From an uncultured Parvularculaceae bacterium (lineage in GTDB: Bacteria > Pseudomonadota > Alphaproteobacteria > Caulobacterales > Parvularculaceae), in NCBI GenBank assembly GCA_947259375.1, contig CAMYLZ010000014.1:30400-94399 (forward strand): a stretch of DNA of 64,000 bases, written 5' to 3'. This document shows, in pieces, positions 1-9,941 of the stretch (position 1 is the first letter of the stretch; each line of letters begins with the position of its first letter). The notes under the pieces were generated by a model that ran no database searches, was not told where the DNA came from, and saw only the letters and a program-made list of their open reading frames with translations. The position numbers and the translations under genes were made by a program.

Positions 1-867
1 GAGGAATGCGGCGCGCAGATTAACGTCATTACCGGCGATGCATTGCTGGCGCATGACCTGCCGATGATCCATGCGGTCGGGCGTGCTGCCAAGGCTGCGC
101 CGCGCCTCATCGACCTTGCCTGGGGCGATATGGATGCGCCGAAAGTGACGTTGGTCGGCAAGGGCGTGACCTTTGATTCGGGCGGCCTCAATATCAAAGG
201 CGCGGCCGGCATGGCGATCATGAAGAAGGATATGGGCGGCGGCGCGCATACGCTGGCGCTCGCTCGCATGATTATGAGCGCGAAGCTCAATCTGCGCCTG
301 CGCGTGCTTATTCCGGCGGTGGAAAACGCGATTTCCGGCGACGCGTTCCGCCCCGGCGACATTTTGCCTAGTCGTAAGGGGCTCAGCGTGGAAATCGGCA
401 ATACGGATGCAGAGGGTCGGCTCATTCTCGCTGACGCGCTCGCGCTGGGGGGAGAAGATGCGCCGGAATTCATGGTTTCGCTGGCGACGCTTACCGGCGC
501 CGCCCGTGTGGCGCTGGGGCCTGAGTTGGTCCCGTTCTATTGCGATGAGGAGGATCTTGTCAGCGCGCTGGAAGCGGCGTCGGCGCGTGTCGCTGATCCG
601 CTCTGGCGGATGCCGTTATGGCGGAATTACGAATCGATGCTTTCGTCGCAAATCGCCGATGTCAATCACATTTCCGGCGGTTCTTTCGCCGGGTCGGTGA
701 CGGCGGCGCTGTTCTTGAAGAAATTCGCCGGCGACGCCGCCGCCTGGATGCATTTCGACCTTTATGCGTGGCGTCCAAAAGCCTTGCCGGGCCGGCCGGT
801 CGGGGGCGAAGCGCAGGCGATCAGGGCGCTGTTCGAGGTGTTGGCCGATCGTTACCCGTCCCGATAG
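1..867 (+). CDS. Leucyl aminopeptidase family (M17) protein, 5' truncated by window edge
   Basis: Frame open from base 1; GKGVTFDSGGLNIK...MKKDMGGGA and NTDAEGRLILADAL are M17 metal-binding/active-site motifs. Confidence 0.93.
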   Translation, partial: EECGAQINVITGDALLAHDLPMIHAVGRAAKAAPRLIDLAWGDMDAPKVTLVGKGVTFDSGGLNIKGAAGMAIMKKDMGGGAHTLALARMIMSAKLNLRLRVLIPAVENAISGDAFRPGDILPSRKGLSVEIGNTDAEGRLILADALALGGEDAPEFMVSLATLTGAARVALGPELVPFYCDEEDLVSALEAASARVADPLWRMPLWRNYESMLSSQIADVNHISGGSFAGSVTAALFLKKFAGDAAAWMHFDLYAWRPKALPGRPVGGEAQAIRALFEVLADRYPSR

Positions 868-937
868 GTCTTGCCCTTTGCCGCCGAACAGGGGCAATCA
901 TTAGGTTCGGTAGCAATGACGGGCGTAAGGCCGAACG

Positions 938-1291
938 ATGGCGGCAACGGATATTCTGACAAGCTGGCGGGAAGTGATGTGCGACGCCGTGCGCGCGGAC
1001 AATCCGGACCTGTCCATGCGCCAATGGTCGATTCTGCTGACGGTTTATCTCAAGCCCGGCCCGCATACAGTGCGCGCCCTCGCGCGCGATCTCAACGTGC
1101 CCAAGCCGGCTATCTCGCGAGCGCTCGATGCGCTGTCGATCCTCGGTTTTATCAAGCGCGTGCGCGATGAAAACGACAAACGTATCGTCATTGTGCGGAA
1201 GACTGCGGAAGGTGCGATTTATCTGGACCGTTTTGCGCGTCTGGTTGAGGCCCATTCGAGTCAGCCGGCGCTCGGCGCCATGTATGGCTGA
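938..1291 (+). CDS. MarR-like winged-helix transcriptional regulator
   Basis: 117 aa; MRQWSILLTVYL...VRALARDLNVPKPAISRALDALSILGFIKRVRDENDKR wHTH pattern. Confidence 0.8.
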   Translation: MAATDILTSWREVMCDAVRADNPDLSMRQWSILLTVYLKPGPHTVRALARDLNVPKPAISRALDALSILGFIKRVRDENDKRIVIVRKTAEGAIYLDRFARLVEAHSSQPALGAMYG

Positions 1292-1347
1292 GGCGTTCGC
1301 TCAACCGAGCAGAGCCGGCATCGCGGCGCTACCCAGGCTGTACCCGG

Positions 1348-2343
1348 CTAGTTGACCTTCGGCAGATCGGCAAGCTTCACCCCGGCGATTTGCGCCGTTC
1401 CATCCTTGAGATCGATCGGCGCGGTGATCTTCCCGCCGCCGGTGATGGCGGTGAGTGTCAGCGCCGCCGCAGCGACCTCTGCATCCTGTGCAGAGATAAT
1501 GCCGAACGCGGCGAGCGCGCGGGCGAATGCTGCGGGCCGGGCGATCTCGGCGTCGAGGCGACCGGCCGGATAAAACGCCGCGTCGAGCCCAAGGCTTCCT
1601 GAAACGAACAGACGTGCGTCGCCGATCTCGGCAATCATCCCGTTGAGGATGAGGGCGCCGCCGGCGTCGCGCCATGCATAGGCCGGATCGTCGATTGCAA
1701 AGGCGCCGGTTTGGGTGACGGCGAGGCTGGTCCTAAACGCATCGATAGTGACCTCCCTATCATTCACGCGAGAGGCGAGAGATGCCGCGGCGAGGTTCAA
1801 GGTGAGCGCGGACCGGTCCGTTGCGTCCGGCGCCAGGTCAAGCACAAGGTCGACAAGCGTGACAGTCCGTCGATCTGCACTCCGGCGTGCGTGCAGTTCG
1901 CCGATTGTCGCGGCGAAAACCCATTTGCGCGCCTTGTCATTCGCAATCGAGGCGCGGAAATCGCCAGTACGCAACTGCCATTCGCCATGGCCTTTGGCCC
2001 ATAAAACCTGATCGCCGCTTGTCGAGAATATCAGCTTGCTAAGGTCGTATGGCAGGGCGTCAAGGGTCAGGCGCTCGGCGCGCCATGACCATGCGCCGGG
2101 TTCGGCGATATCCGGGGCGACAATATGCACGCGAAGGAAAAATGGAAAACCGTCGGATTGAATTGCGCCATGCGAGACCGCGAGGCCCGCATCATTTTGT
2201 TCGGCGACCCATTCAGCCACGGCCTTTTTCATCTCCGCCGCGCCGGCGCGCCAGAGCAGAAAATATGCAAAGACGATAATGCCCGCGATGGTGAACGGAA
2301 TGTAAAGCCAACGCCGGGCGAGGCGGCGGGAGTGATCAGCCAA
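1348..2343 (-). CDS. DUF2125 domain-containing protein
   Basis: N-terminal TM (YIPFTIAGIIVFAYFLLW), length and layout match DUF2125; ORF extends to 2397, TTG at 2343 just upstream-overlapping the plsC stop is a plausible start. Confidence 0.7.
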   Translation of the reverse strand: MADHSRRLARRWLYIPFTIAGIIVFAYFLLWRAGAAEMKKAVAEWVAEQNDAGLAVSHGAIQSDGFPFFLRVHIVAPDIAEPGAWSWRAERLTLDALPYDLSKLIFSTSGDQVLWAKGHGEWQLRTGDFRASIANDKARKWVFAATIGELHARRSADRRTVTLVDLVLDLAPDATDRSALTLNLAAASLASRVNDREVTIDAFRTSLAVTQTGAFAIDDPAYAWRDAGGALILNGMIAEIGDARLFVSGSLGLDAAFYPAGRLDAEIARPAAFARALAAFGIISAQDAEVAAAALTLTAITGGGKITAPIDLKDGTAQIAGVKLADLPKVN

Positions 2344-3073
2344 GGCAAGTCTCCTGTGCGCGCTGTGTCGGCTCGAGATCGGGCCGGGCTGCATCAATCT
2401 GTATTTTCAATTCAGTCTGAAACGTCTTGCGGTCAAGGCCCGGCGCGATGGGCGGCAAAAATCGCAACGTGATGACGCCGGGCCGGCGTTCAATGCCTGG
2501 ATGGCGCCAATATCGGCCGCTGTCATGGGCGGCTGGCGTACAAGGCGCGCCAGCAGCCGTGTAAAGGCCGGCGACGCCAGGCAGGAAATGCGTTGTTGCG
2601 CCGGGGGCGATGCGGGTGCCTTCAGGAAAAATGATCACCTGCGCGCCGCTCTCAATGTGTTGCTTGGCGGCGCGCGTAAAGGCGCGCAGCGCTTTCGCGC
2701 CGCCTTCGCGGTCAATGGCGATGTGACCCGCGAGACGCACCCACCAGCCATAGACCGGTATGCGCAGGAGTTCTTTTTTGAACGCCATCACCGGATTGGG
2801 CAAAAGCGCGTGCAACGCAATCGTCTCCCACATGGATTGATGATTGGCTGCGACGATGGCGCCGCCGGAGGGAATATATTCCGCCCCTTCTATCCGATAG
2901 CTGACGCCTGTGATGAGTTTCAACGCGGCGAGAATGGTATTGCACCAGACTTTTACCGTCGCGCGCACGGCGGGCTTTCCAAACAGAGTTACCGGCAGGC
3001 CGAAGATCCCGACCAGTGCGATAGAGCAAATGAGAAATACGGCAAACGCCAAAGATCGTATACGTATGATCAT
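2336..3073 (-). CDS. plsC: 1-acyl-sn-glycerol-3-phosphate acyltransferase (PlsC-like)
   Basis: NHQSMWE (NHxxxxD-like motif) and FPEGTR motifs. Confidence 0.9.
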   Translation of the reverse strand: MIIRIRSLAFAVFLICSIALVGIFGLPVTLFGKPAVRATVKVWCNTILAALKLITGVSYRIEGAEYIPSGGAIVAANHQSMWETIALHALLPNPVMAFKKELLRIPVYGWWVRLAGHIAIDREGGAKALRAFTRAAKQHIESGAQVIIFPEGTRIAPGATTHFLPGVAGLYTAAGAPCTPAAHDSGRYWRHPGIERRPGVITLRFLPPIAPGLDRKTFQTELKIQIDAARPDLEPTQRAQETCLG

Positions 3074-3085
3074 GCGGCGCCAGCC

Positions 3086-3670
3086 TCAGGCGAACATTGC
3101 ATTCGCGTATGCCAGCAGGAATTTATTGTATTCGCCCGACAGCTTGGCGAGTGCGGTCAGCGAGGCAGGGCGCCCGCCTGCGTCAACGTAACCGGACGGC
3201 ACTGCAAAAGGCGTTAGTTCCGCGTCTTTCATTTTGGCGCGCGTGGAAATGATGGCGCGCGGCATATGATATTCGGATGTCACGAGAATGATCTTCTTGT
3301 AGCGATGGGTCTGCGCCCAGCCTTTGAGTTCGCCGGCATTGCCTTCTGTCGATAGCGCTTCATGGCCAAGGTCGACGCAACAATCAAACCGCGCCGGCTC
3401 GCCGCGCCAGAATTCGGACAATCGCTCGCGCGAGGTGCCGGGATGGACGCCGGAGATCAGCAGCCTTTCCCCGGCGCCGTTGGCGAAGATATCCATGGCG
3501 GCGGAAATACGGGCGCCGCCGCCGCCGGTATATACGACGACGCCATCGGCAAACCGCGGCTTGTCGGCTGACGGCGCAGGCAGGCGCGCCACGAAGACAG
3601 CAAAGCCAAGCGTCCACAAGACGGCCGCGGCGGCCAGGAAGGACATTACGCGTCTCACTATGGGTCCCAT
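3086..3670 (-). CDS. YdcF/DUF218 family protein
   Basis: VVYTGGGGARISAAMDIFANGAGERLLISGVHPGTSRE and VTSEYHMPRA pattern typical of DUF218. Confidence 0.85.
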   Translation of the reverse strand: MGPIVRRVMSFLAAAAVLWTLGFAVFVARLPAPSADKPRFADGVVVYTGGGGARISAAMDIFANGAGERLLISGVHPGTSRERLSEFWRGEPARFDCCVDLGHEALSTEGNAGELKGWAQTHRYKKIILVTSEYHMPRAIISTRAKMKDAELTPFAVPSGYVDAGGRPASLTALAKLSGEYNKFLLAYANAMFA

Positions 3671-3734
3671 CTCCTGACAGCGCTAAGAGGTGGCGGCGAT
3701 GTTACCCGAAAGCACCCGCGCCGGTCCAGCAGCG

Positions 3735-4688
3735 TTAATATTGGCCGCGCAATGTTTTCAAGACGGTAAGGCGCGCAGTGATGGCGGTGACAAGGCAAGT
3801 GGCGATTGGCGCGGCTGCTAGCCAAATCAACATGAAGCCGCTGAGAGAAAATGCCGGGATGAATGAATCCGCGCCGCCGCTGGTGCGCATGGCGAGGCCG
3901 GCGAGGCCGAGCGCGCCGAGTGCGACGCCAAGGCCGATTAATGCGCCGCGCAGTCCGAGAATGAAGAACCGCCGCTGGACTTCGGCGGCGATGAATGCGT
4001 CCGTGGCGCCGACAAGATGCAGCACCGAAACGATCTCGTGATTGGCGGCGAGACCAGCGCGCGCGGCGAAGATGGAAATCGCGCAAGCCGCCCCCATGAC
4101 AAGTAAAAAAACGCCGAAGGCCATCGCCTGACCGGACCGGGCGGCGCTCGCAAGCCGGTCGTGCCAGCGTGCGTGATCGTCCAGGCTGGCGCCGGGTGCG
4201 GCAGCCGTCAGCCGGTTGCGCAATAGGTCGAGATCGGCGCGTAGCGCCGGCGTCGCCTTGACCTCGATGATCGCTGGTATGTTCAGGAACGCTGCGGCAT
4301 TGCCTTCGCCTAGCCAAGGCTCCAGCAAGGCGGCGGTTTCGTCCTTGTCGCGTTCTTCGGCTTCGATCACGCCGTCAGTTTCGTTCAAAACCCGCAGCGC
4401 CGCGGCGACGCCTTCGGCAATTTCTGTCGCGTCCGCGCCCTTGACCTGCACCGTTAATTCCGATCGCAAGGCGGAAGTCCATTCGCTGGCGGCCTGATTG
4501 ACGATCAGCAAGGACGCCATGGCGAGCACCGCCAAAAACGACATCACCGCGATGACCGCGGTCAGCGGCGCGCCGCCAGCGCCGGCTTCGGGCAATAACG
4601 GCGCGCCGCGCGCGCCGATCAGGCGCCGACGCCGTTCGACAGGTTGCTCGCCTTCCGGCGCGCGTGTTGTCCGGGCCGGTTTTTTCAT
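3735..4688 (-). CDS. ftsX: Cell division ABC transporter permease FtsX
   Basis: FtsX topology, immediately downstream of and overlapping (ATGA) an FtsE ATPase. Confidence 0.88.
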   Translation of the reverse strand: MKKPARTTRAPEGEQPVERRRRLIGARGAPLLPEAGAGGAPLTAVIAVMSFLAVLAMASLLIVNQAASEWTSALRSELTVQVKGADATEIAEGVAAALRVLNETDGVIEAEERDKDETAALLEPWLGEGNAAAFLNIPAIIEVKATPALRADLDLLRNRLTAAAPGASLDDHARWHDRLASAARSGQAMAFGVFLLVMGAACAISIFAARAGLAANHEIVSVLHLVGATDAFIAAEVQRRFFILGLRGALIGLGVALGALGLAGLAMRTSGGADSFIPAFSLSGFMLIWLAAAPIATCLVTAITARLTVLKTLRGQY

Positions 4689-5380
4689 TGCGCGCCTCCG
4701 GCGCCAGCACTGCGTGACAGTGTGCCATCGGAGATCCTCAATAATGGTTTGCCGATCGACTGGACGAGGTGCAGGTCATGGGTCGCGACGATGACTGCGG
4801 CGCCGAGTTTATTGAGTTCCACGAAAAGCTTCATGATGCGCTCGCCCATGGCCGGATCGACATTGCCAGTCGGTTCGTCGGCGAGAATGAGGTCCGGTTT
4901 CGAAACCAGCGCGCGGGCCAGCGCAACCCGCTGTTTTTCGCCGCCGGACAGCGTTGGCGGATGCGCATCCATGCGATGACCGAGACCGACCCAGTTTAAG
5001 AGTTCGCTTACGTCTTCACGATATTGGTTTTGGTTAACGCCCGCGACCTTCATGGGAAGCGCGACGTTTTCGAAAGCGGTGAGATGATCAAGGAGTCGAA
5101 ATTCCTGAAAAACGACGCCTATACGCCTGCGCAGCGCCGGCAGAGCGTCGCGCGGAGCGTCCGCCGCGTTTTCTCCAAACAGGAAGAATTTACCACGCGT
5201 TGGTTTGTGCGCGAGATAGATCATCTTCAAGAGCGATGTCTTGCCGGCGCCGGACGGCCCGGTGAGAAAACGAAATTCGCCCTCATTGAGGGTCATGGTG
5301 ACGTCCGACAGCGTTTCAGGCTCGTCCTCATAGGAAAGCCCGACATTATCGAATCTGACAATTTCTTTCGCCGGTTCCAT
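4685..5380 (-). CDS. ftsE: Cell division ATP-binding protein FtsE
   Basis: Walker A GPSGAGKTSLL, LSGGEKQRVALARAL, DEPTGNVD; start at MEPAKEIVRF. Confidence 0.93.
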   Translation of the reverse strand: MEPAKEIVRFDNVGLSYEDEPETLSDVTMTLNEGEFRFLTGPSGAGKTSLLKMIYLAHKPTRGKFFLFGENAADAPRDALPALRRRIGVVFQEFRLLDHLTAFENVALPMKVAGVNQNQYREDVSELLNWVGLGHRMDAHPPTLSGGEKQRVALARALVSKPDLILADEPTGNVDPAMGERIMKLFVELNKLGAAVIVATHDLHLVQSIGKPLLRISDGTLSRSAGAGGAQ

Positions 5381-5451
5381 GCTCTTTCCGGTTGTGATCG
5401 GTCGGCTGCGGCCGCGCCATCGCGCCAACACATAAACGATTCTGATCGGTC

Positions 5452-6801
5452 ATGATAATATCCTGTCCCGAATGCGCCACGCGTTATAGTGTCGAAGACG
5501 ACCGGTTTTTCCCCGATGGGCGATCGGTCCGCTGTTCGTCATGCGGCGAAAGCTGGTTTGTGCCCCCGCCCGAGACGCTGGAAGCGGCGCCGATCGACGA
5601 ATTTGATCAAGGGCGCAATTCGGTCTCATCGCATGCAGGCCGCAACCGCTCCGCACAAAAGGGCGCCGGCATCAAAGTTGGGGTGGCTGATGCGCCGCCA
5701 ACGCGCCACCAGGGTCAGCGCGCCGGCGCGCCGATGGATAGCCGGTCCGATGAGGATGATCGGCTTTTCGATGCGCCGCGAATGACGCCGCGCAAGGAAA
5801 GAGCCCGGCCGGCAGACCGGCAGGCCGATAATCGGGCGCATGAAGAAGCGCCTGCGCAGGATTGGCGTAAAGCCCGCCAATTCATCGACCGCGATGCGGG
5901 CGGCGAAGAGTTTGCCGAGGGATCATCTTACGCCGGCCGCAGGCAATCCGGCGCTGAGGGCCGCCGGCCCGCGAAAAACGCCCGGCCTTTCCTGCGGTTC
6001 GCCGATCTTGAAGACGACACAGCGGACGCCCGCACGTCTGACTATAGTGAAGACGATGCCGATTTTGTCGATGCTGATTGGGAGGATCTTGAAGACAATC
6101 GGTTGCCGCGCGGCTTCGGCCGGCGAACGCGGCAGGGCGACGCCACGGATCCGCGTTATGATTCGCGGCGTGATCGGCGCGGCGCAACCGCGCTGACGCG
6201 CGTGGACGACCAACGCCCGCTCGATCCGGATGCGCTCGATGATGAGTTTTTCTCCTCGCTCAAGGTCACTCCGCGCGAACTCGAACGCGCCATCCGCAAG
6301 GCGCGCCGGCGGGCGGAATCGCGCGACAAGAACCGCCTGACGCCGTTCCGGGCGCTGGGCTGGGCAGCCTGGGTCGCTGCGGTCGCCGGCGCTGCTTATG
6401 GGGCGGTCGCGTTCCGCGACAATATCGTCAAGCTCGCGCCGCAAACGGCCGACGCCTATGCGGTGATTGGCATCGAAGCGAACCCCTATGGTCTCGCGAT
6501 TGAAGATGTCAGCCACCGGCTGGCCATGTCGACGGCCGGCCCGACCATCGAAATCACAGGCCGACTGCGCAACCAGTCCGACGGGGCCGTCGCCGCGCCG
6601 CTTCTGCAGGCTGAGGCGCTTGGCGCGCGCGGTGAGCTGCTCGCGCGCTGGACCTTCTCAGCCAATGAGGCTGAAGTGGCGCATGGTGCGGCTGTTGACT
6701 TTGTCACAAGGGCCGCGGCGCCCGAGGGCGTCAGTGAGGTCGCTTTGTCCTTCGCCCCTGCAGGCAGCGTGCTCGACAGCCTGTTGCCGGGCGCCGAGTA
6801 G
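5452..6801 (+). CDS. MJ0042-type zinc-ribbon protein with low-complexity middle region and one TM helix
   Basis: N-terminal MIISCPECATRYSVEDDRFFPDGRSVRCSSCGESW zinc ribbon; TM WAAWVAAVAGAAYGAVAF. Confidence 0.85.
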   Translation: MIISCPECATRYSVEDDRFFPDGRSVRCSSCGESWFVPPPETLEAAPIDEFDQGRNSVSSHAGRNRSAQKGAGIKVGVADAPPTRHQGQRAGAPMDSRSDEDDRLFDAPRMTPRKERARPADRQADNRAHEEAPAQDWRKARQFIDRDAGGEEFAEGSSYAGRRQSGAEGRRPAKNARPFLRFADLEDDTADARTSDYSEDDADFVDADWEDLEDNRLPRGFGRRTRQGDATDPRYDSRRDRRGATALTRVDDQRPLDPDALDDEFFSSLKVTPRELERAIRKARRRAESRDKNRLTPFRALGWAAWVAAVAGAAYGAVAFRDNIVKLAPQTADAYAVIGIEANPYGLAIEDVSHRLAMSTAGPTIEITGRLRNQSDGAVAAPLLQAEALGARGELLARWTFSANEAEVAHGAAVDFVTRAAAPEGVSEVALSFAPAGSVLDSLLPGAE

Positions 6802-6892
6802 ACTTTCCATAAGGATAGAACTGGCGCATCGCCCTTGACCTCCGTAAGAGTGTGGGTTTTACCAGCCCGCTTGCTGGACGACGAGGAGCCTT

Positions 6893-7408
6893 ATGCGCAC
6901 GCTTTACACTGAAGAAGACATCGCCAAACGCATTGACGCCATGGCAAAGCAGATGACGGAAGATCTGCCGGGGGATTTTCTACTTGCGCCGGTGCTGACC
7001 GGCGCCTTTATTTTTGCTGCGGACCTGTTGCGGGCGCTCTATAAATATGGCGGCGACCCTTATGTGGATTTCGTGCAGTTGTCGTCCTACGCTGGCGCGC
7101 GTTCATCTTCAGGCGTTGTCACGCTGCTCAAGGACTTTTCGATCGATATCGAAGGCAAGACCGTGCTGCTGGTCGACGATGTTCTCGATACCGGCCGGTC
7201 GCTGCATTTCGGCAAGGGCATGGTCGAAGATCGCGGTGCGGCGGCGGTGAAAACCTGTGTTCTAGTCAAAAAGCTTACGGGGCATGCGGAAGACCTGCAT
7301 TGCGATTATATCGGCTTTGAGGCGGGCGCTGATGATTTTCTCGTCGGATATGGCATGGATGATGACGGCCGTATGCGCGGCGTTCCGTTTCTCGGCGCGG
7401 TCAATTAA
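6893..7408 (+). CDS. hpt: Hypoxanthine phosphoribosyltransferase
   Basis: PRPP motif VLLVDDVLDTGRSL; FVQLSSYAGARSSSG. Confidence 0.93.
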   Translation: MRTLYTEEDIAKRIDAMAKQMTEDLPGDFLLAPVLTGAFIFAADLLRALYKYGGDPYVDFVQLSSYAGARSSSGVVTLLKDFSIDIEGKTVLLVDDVLDTGRSLHFGKGMVEDRGAAAVKTCVLVKKLTGHAEDLHCDYIGFEAGADDFLVGYGMDDDGRMRGVPFLGAVN

Positions 7409-7419
7409 CGCTCGAGCGC

Positions 7420-9861
7420 CTAAAACCGCTCCAGCAGCCGTTCGAGATAGTCTTTTTCTTCTGCTTCGCGCCCCGGCTCGCCAAGCCGGCGGCGCAATTC
7501 TTCAATGACGGCGCGCGTCCTGCCGGCTTCGCTCTCGCCGGGTAGGTCAACGCCCTCGCCAAGCGCCTCTCCGGACGGACGCCCGAGCGGGTCGGTCTCC
7601 GGCCCGCTACGGCCTTCCGTGTCCTGACCATCCTGTTGGGCCTGGCGCATCTGTTCTCGCGCGAGCGTTTCGGCGCCGTCGCGCAAATTACGGATAGCGC
7701 GTTCCATAGCATCGCTCGCCATGCCGAATTGTTCGGCTTCAAGCGCGCCTTCGGCCTCGCGCATGGCGCTGCGCGCGCGGCTAAGGGCGCGACCCGCATC
7801 ACCTTCAGGGTCAAGGCCGGGATCGGCCGCAAGGGCGTCCATCAGCACGTCAAGATCGCCGCCAAGTCCGCCTTCCCTGCGGGCGAGATCGTCGCCGCTG
7901 GCCTCGGGGTCGCGGCCCCGATTGAAAGTTTCATCCGCCAATTCGCGCTGTCTGCCGATGATTTCGCCCGCCTGACCTGCGGCCCCGCCCTGAGCGGAAT
8001 TGTCTGCCTGGCCCTGGCCTGAGCCGCCGCGCCCTGCGCCTTGCGAGAGTTGCAGATTATTAAGCAGGTTTTGAAGGTCGGACAGCATTTGCCGGGCGGC
8101 GTTCGCGGCGCCTTGCTGCGACAGGTCGCGAATGGAATCGAGCATTTCGTCAAGGTCGGCGCGGTCGATCTGTTGCGCGTCGTTAGGCGCGCCTTCGCCC
8201 GGACTTTGCCCCGATTGCGCCAGCGCGTTCAGGTAATCGCTCATCGCCTGACGTAATTCTTCGACCAAACGGTTGATCTCGTCATCGCTGGCGCCGCGCT
8301 CAAGCGCCTGGCGCAGCACTTCTTCGGCTGCTTCGAGGCGCTGTCGGGCCAGCTCCAGCGCTTCATCTTCAAGCTGCAGGGCGAGCGGCCAGAATTTTTC
8401 GACGGCGTCTTCAAACGAATCGCCGTTCTGGCGCATCACTCGCCAGAACGCCGCGCGCAAAAGCAAAAAGTCCTTTGGTTTTTCTTCGTAGAAAATCTCG
8501 GGCGCGAGGGTCATCGCGTCAAAGGCGCGTGCGGCGCGCGGCCATTGTGTCGCCGCAACCGCGAGATTTTGGCGCTGCTCAATCACCGCTTTGGCGACCG
8601 GATTATAAAATGTCCGTGCCGGGAGGGTTGTTGTGACGGTTTCAGTCTCGCCGGTTTGGCCGGCGCCGTCACGGACGACAATTTTCGCCAGCACTTTCAG
8701 CCCCGCCCATGGATCGGCTTGCAAATCGAGCGCGACGCTGCGTTCCCCATCCGCCCCGGAGACGCCTTCAAGCGGGACCGTGCGGGCCGCGCCAAGGGCG
8801 GCATCGTCTATAACAGGGGCGTCAAGCGGGCGTTCCTGATCGGGGGAGAGTTTCAGGATGAGCGCCGAGGTTGCAACATTATAATCGTCCTCAATCGCCA
8901 CGGTGAAGGCGAGCCGGGCGTCGTCGGTTCGCGCCGGCGGACTGACGAAAGCGGCTTTCGGAGCCGTGTCGGCAATCACGCCGATCGGCCAGCGCGCTTT
9001 TTCGCCGGCAAGCGACAGTTCCAGAAGGCCGCTTTCGAGCAGAGACATTCGCGTGCGGGCGGCTGCGCCATTGCGCTCAATTGCAGGGCGCAGCGTATCT
9101 TGCGGCGTTTCAAACAGGAGGCGGATGCGTCCGCGGCCATTGATTTGCGCCGTAAGGACCGAACCTTCGGGCACGTTTACCTGTGCGGCGTCTTGCGGCG
9201 CGTCTTCGCCAGCGCGCAATAAATAGACCGGCGCCTTGCGCGCATAAGCCGGAGGGTCGATCCACAAATCAGCGACCAGCCCGCCATGTGCGGCGCCGGA
9301 TGGGCGCAGCCCGATGGCGAGGCGTTCGCCCGGATTAGCGCCGCCGGCGACCAGCGAAATCGCGAAGAGGCCGAGCGCGATGAAGCGCAGGCCCCAAGGG
9401 TCGCGCTGTTCGGCGCTGGCGCGGATGTATTTGAGCCGGGCCTGTCGCGCGCGCTTGCGCATATCGGCGAGATGGGCGCGCCATAAGGGAGACGCAGCAT
9501 CACCGCCGCCGGAAGGGGTGTCGTCAAGCGCTTGGAGAGCGGCGTGGTCAACACCGCCATCCGCCTCGAGCCGGGCTTGCGCCTCGCGCCGGGTCGGCGC
9601 CCGCAGGCGGCGCAAATCCTTTAGCGCCAGCGCCAAAAAGCCGGCCGCGCCGGCGAGCAGCAAGGCCCAATGCAGCCAAGCAGGGATAAGGTTCCAGAAT
9701 CCGGACAGGCTGGCGATGACGAATGCCGCCGGAATCGCCAAAGCGGGAAGAACCGCCGGCCACAACCGTTCCCAAAACAGGACAGCGCGCGCGAACGCAA
9801 GCGTTGCCGCGCCGGGAAGGCGCTTTCGCTTTGGCCGCGCCTGTGTCAACACGCTCGTCAT
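7420..9861 (-). CDS. TIGR02302/DUF4175 family protein
   Basis: 813 aa, N-terminal TM helices, long C-terminal Gln/Gly-rich low-complexity region; neighbour of lysA as in other alphaproteobacteria. Confidence 0.85.
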   Translation of the reverse strand: MTSVLTQARPKRKRLPGAATLAFARAVLFWERLWPAVLPALAIPAAFVIASLSGFWNLIPAWLHWALLLAGAAGFLALALKDLRRLRAPTRREAQARLEADGGVDHAALQALDDTPSGGGDAASPLWRAHLADMRKRARQARLKYIRASAEQRDPWGLRFIALGLFAISLVAGGANPGERLAIGLRPSGAAHGGLVADLWIDPPAYARKAPVYLLRAGEDAPQDAAQVNVPEGSVLTAQINGRGRIRLLFETPQDTLRPAIERNGAAARTRMSLLESGLLELSLAGEKARWPIGVIADTAPKAAFVSPPARTDDARLAFTVAIEDDYNVATSALILKLSPDQERPLDAPVIDDAALGAARTVPLEGVSGADGERSVALDLQADPWAGLKVLAKIVVRDGAGQTGETETVTTTLPARTFYNPVAKAVIEQRQNLAVAATQWPRAARAFDAMTLAPEIFYEEKPKDFLLLRAAFWRVMRQNGDSFEDAVEKFWPLALQLEDEALELARQRLEAAEEVLRQALERGASDDEINRLVEELRQAMSDYLNALAQSGQSPGEGAPNDAQQIDRADLDEMLDSIRDLSQQGAANAARQMLSDLQNLLNNLQLSQGAGRGGSGQGQADNSAQGGAAGQAGEIIGRQRELADETFNRGRDPEASGDDLARREGGLGGDLDVLMDALAADPGLDPEGDAGRALSRARSAMREAEGALEAEQFGMASDAMERAIRNLRDGAETLAREQMRQAQQDGQDTEGRSGPETDPLGRPSGEALGEGVDLPGESEAGRTRAVIEELRRRLGEPGREAEEKDYLERLLERF

Positions 9862-9941
9862 ACTTCTTGCAGTCTACATCGCGGGAACGCGTTCGTCGAC
9901 GCCGGCCCGTCTCACGCTCTGGTCGCGCTGGCGTGTTCAGC

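Noticed and set aside
2501-3217. 238-aa plus-strand ORF over plsC/YdcF
   Set aside because: Antisense to two recognised genes; no motif
3658-4317. 219-aa minus-strand ORF overlapping ftsX
   Set aside because: Alternative frame of ftsX, Arg-rich translation with no motif
8545-9222. 225-aa plus-strand ORF opposite the TIGR02302 protein
   Set aside because: Antisense to a well-supported long gene; no family signature
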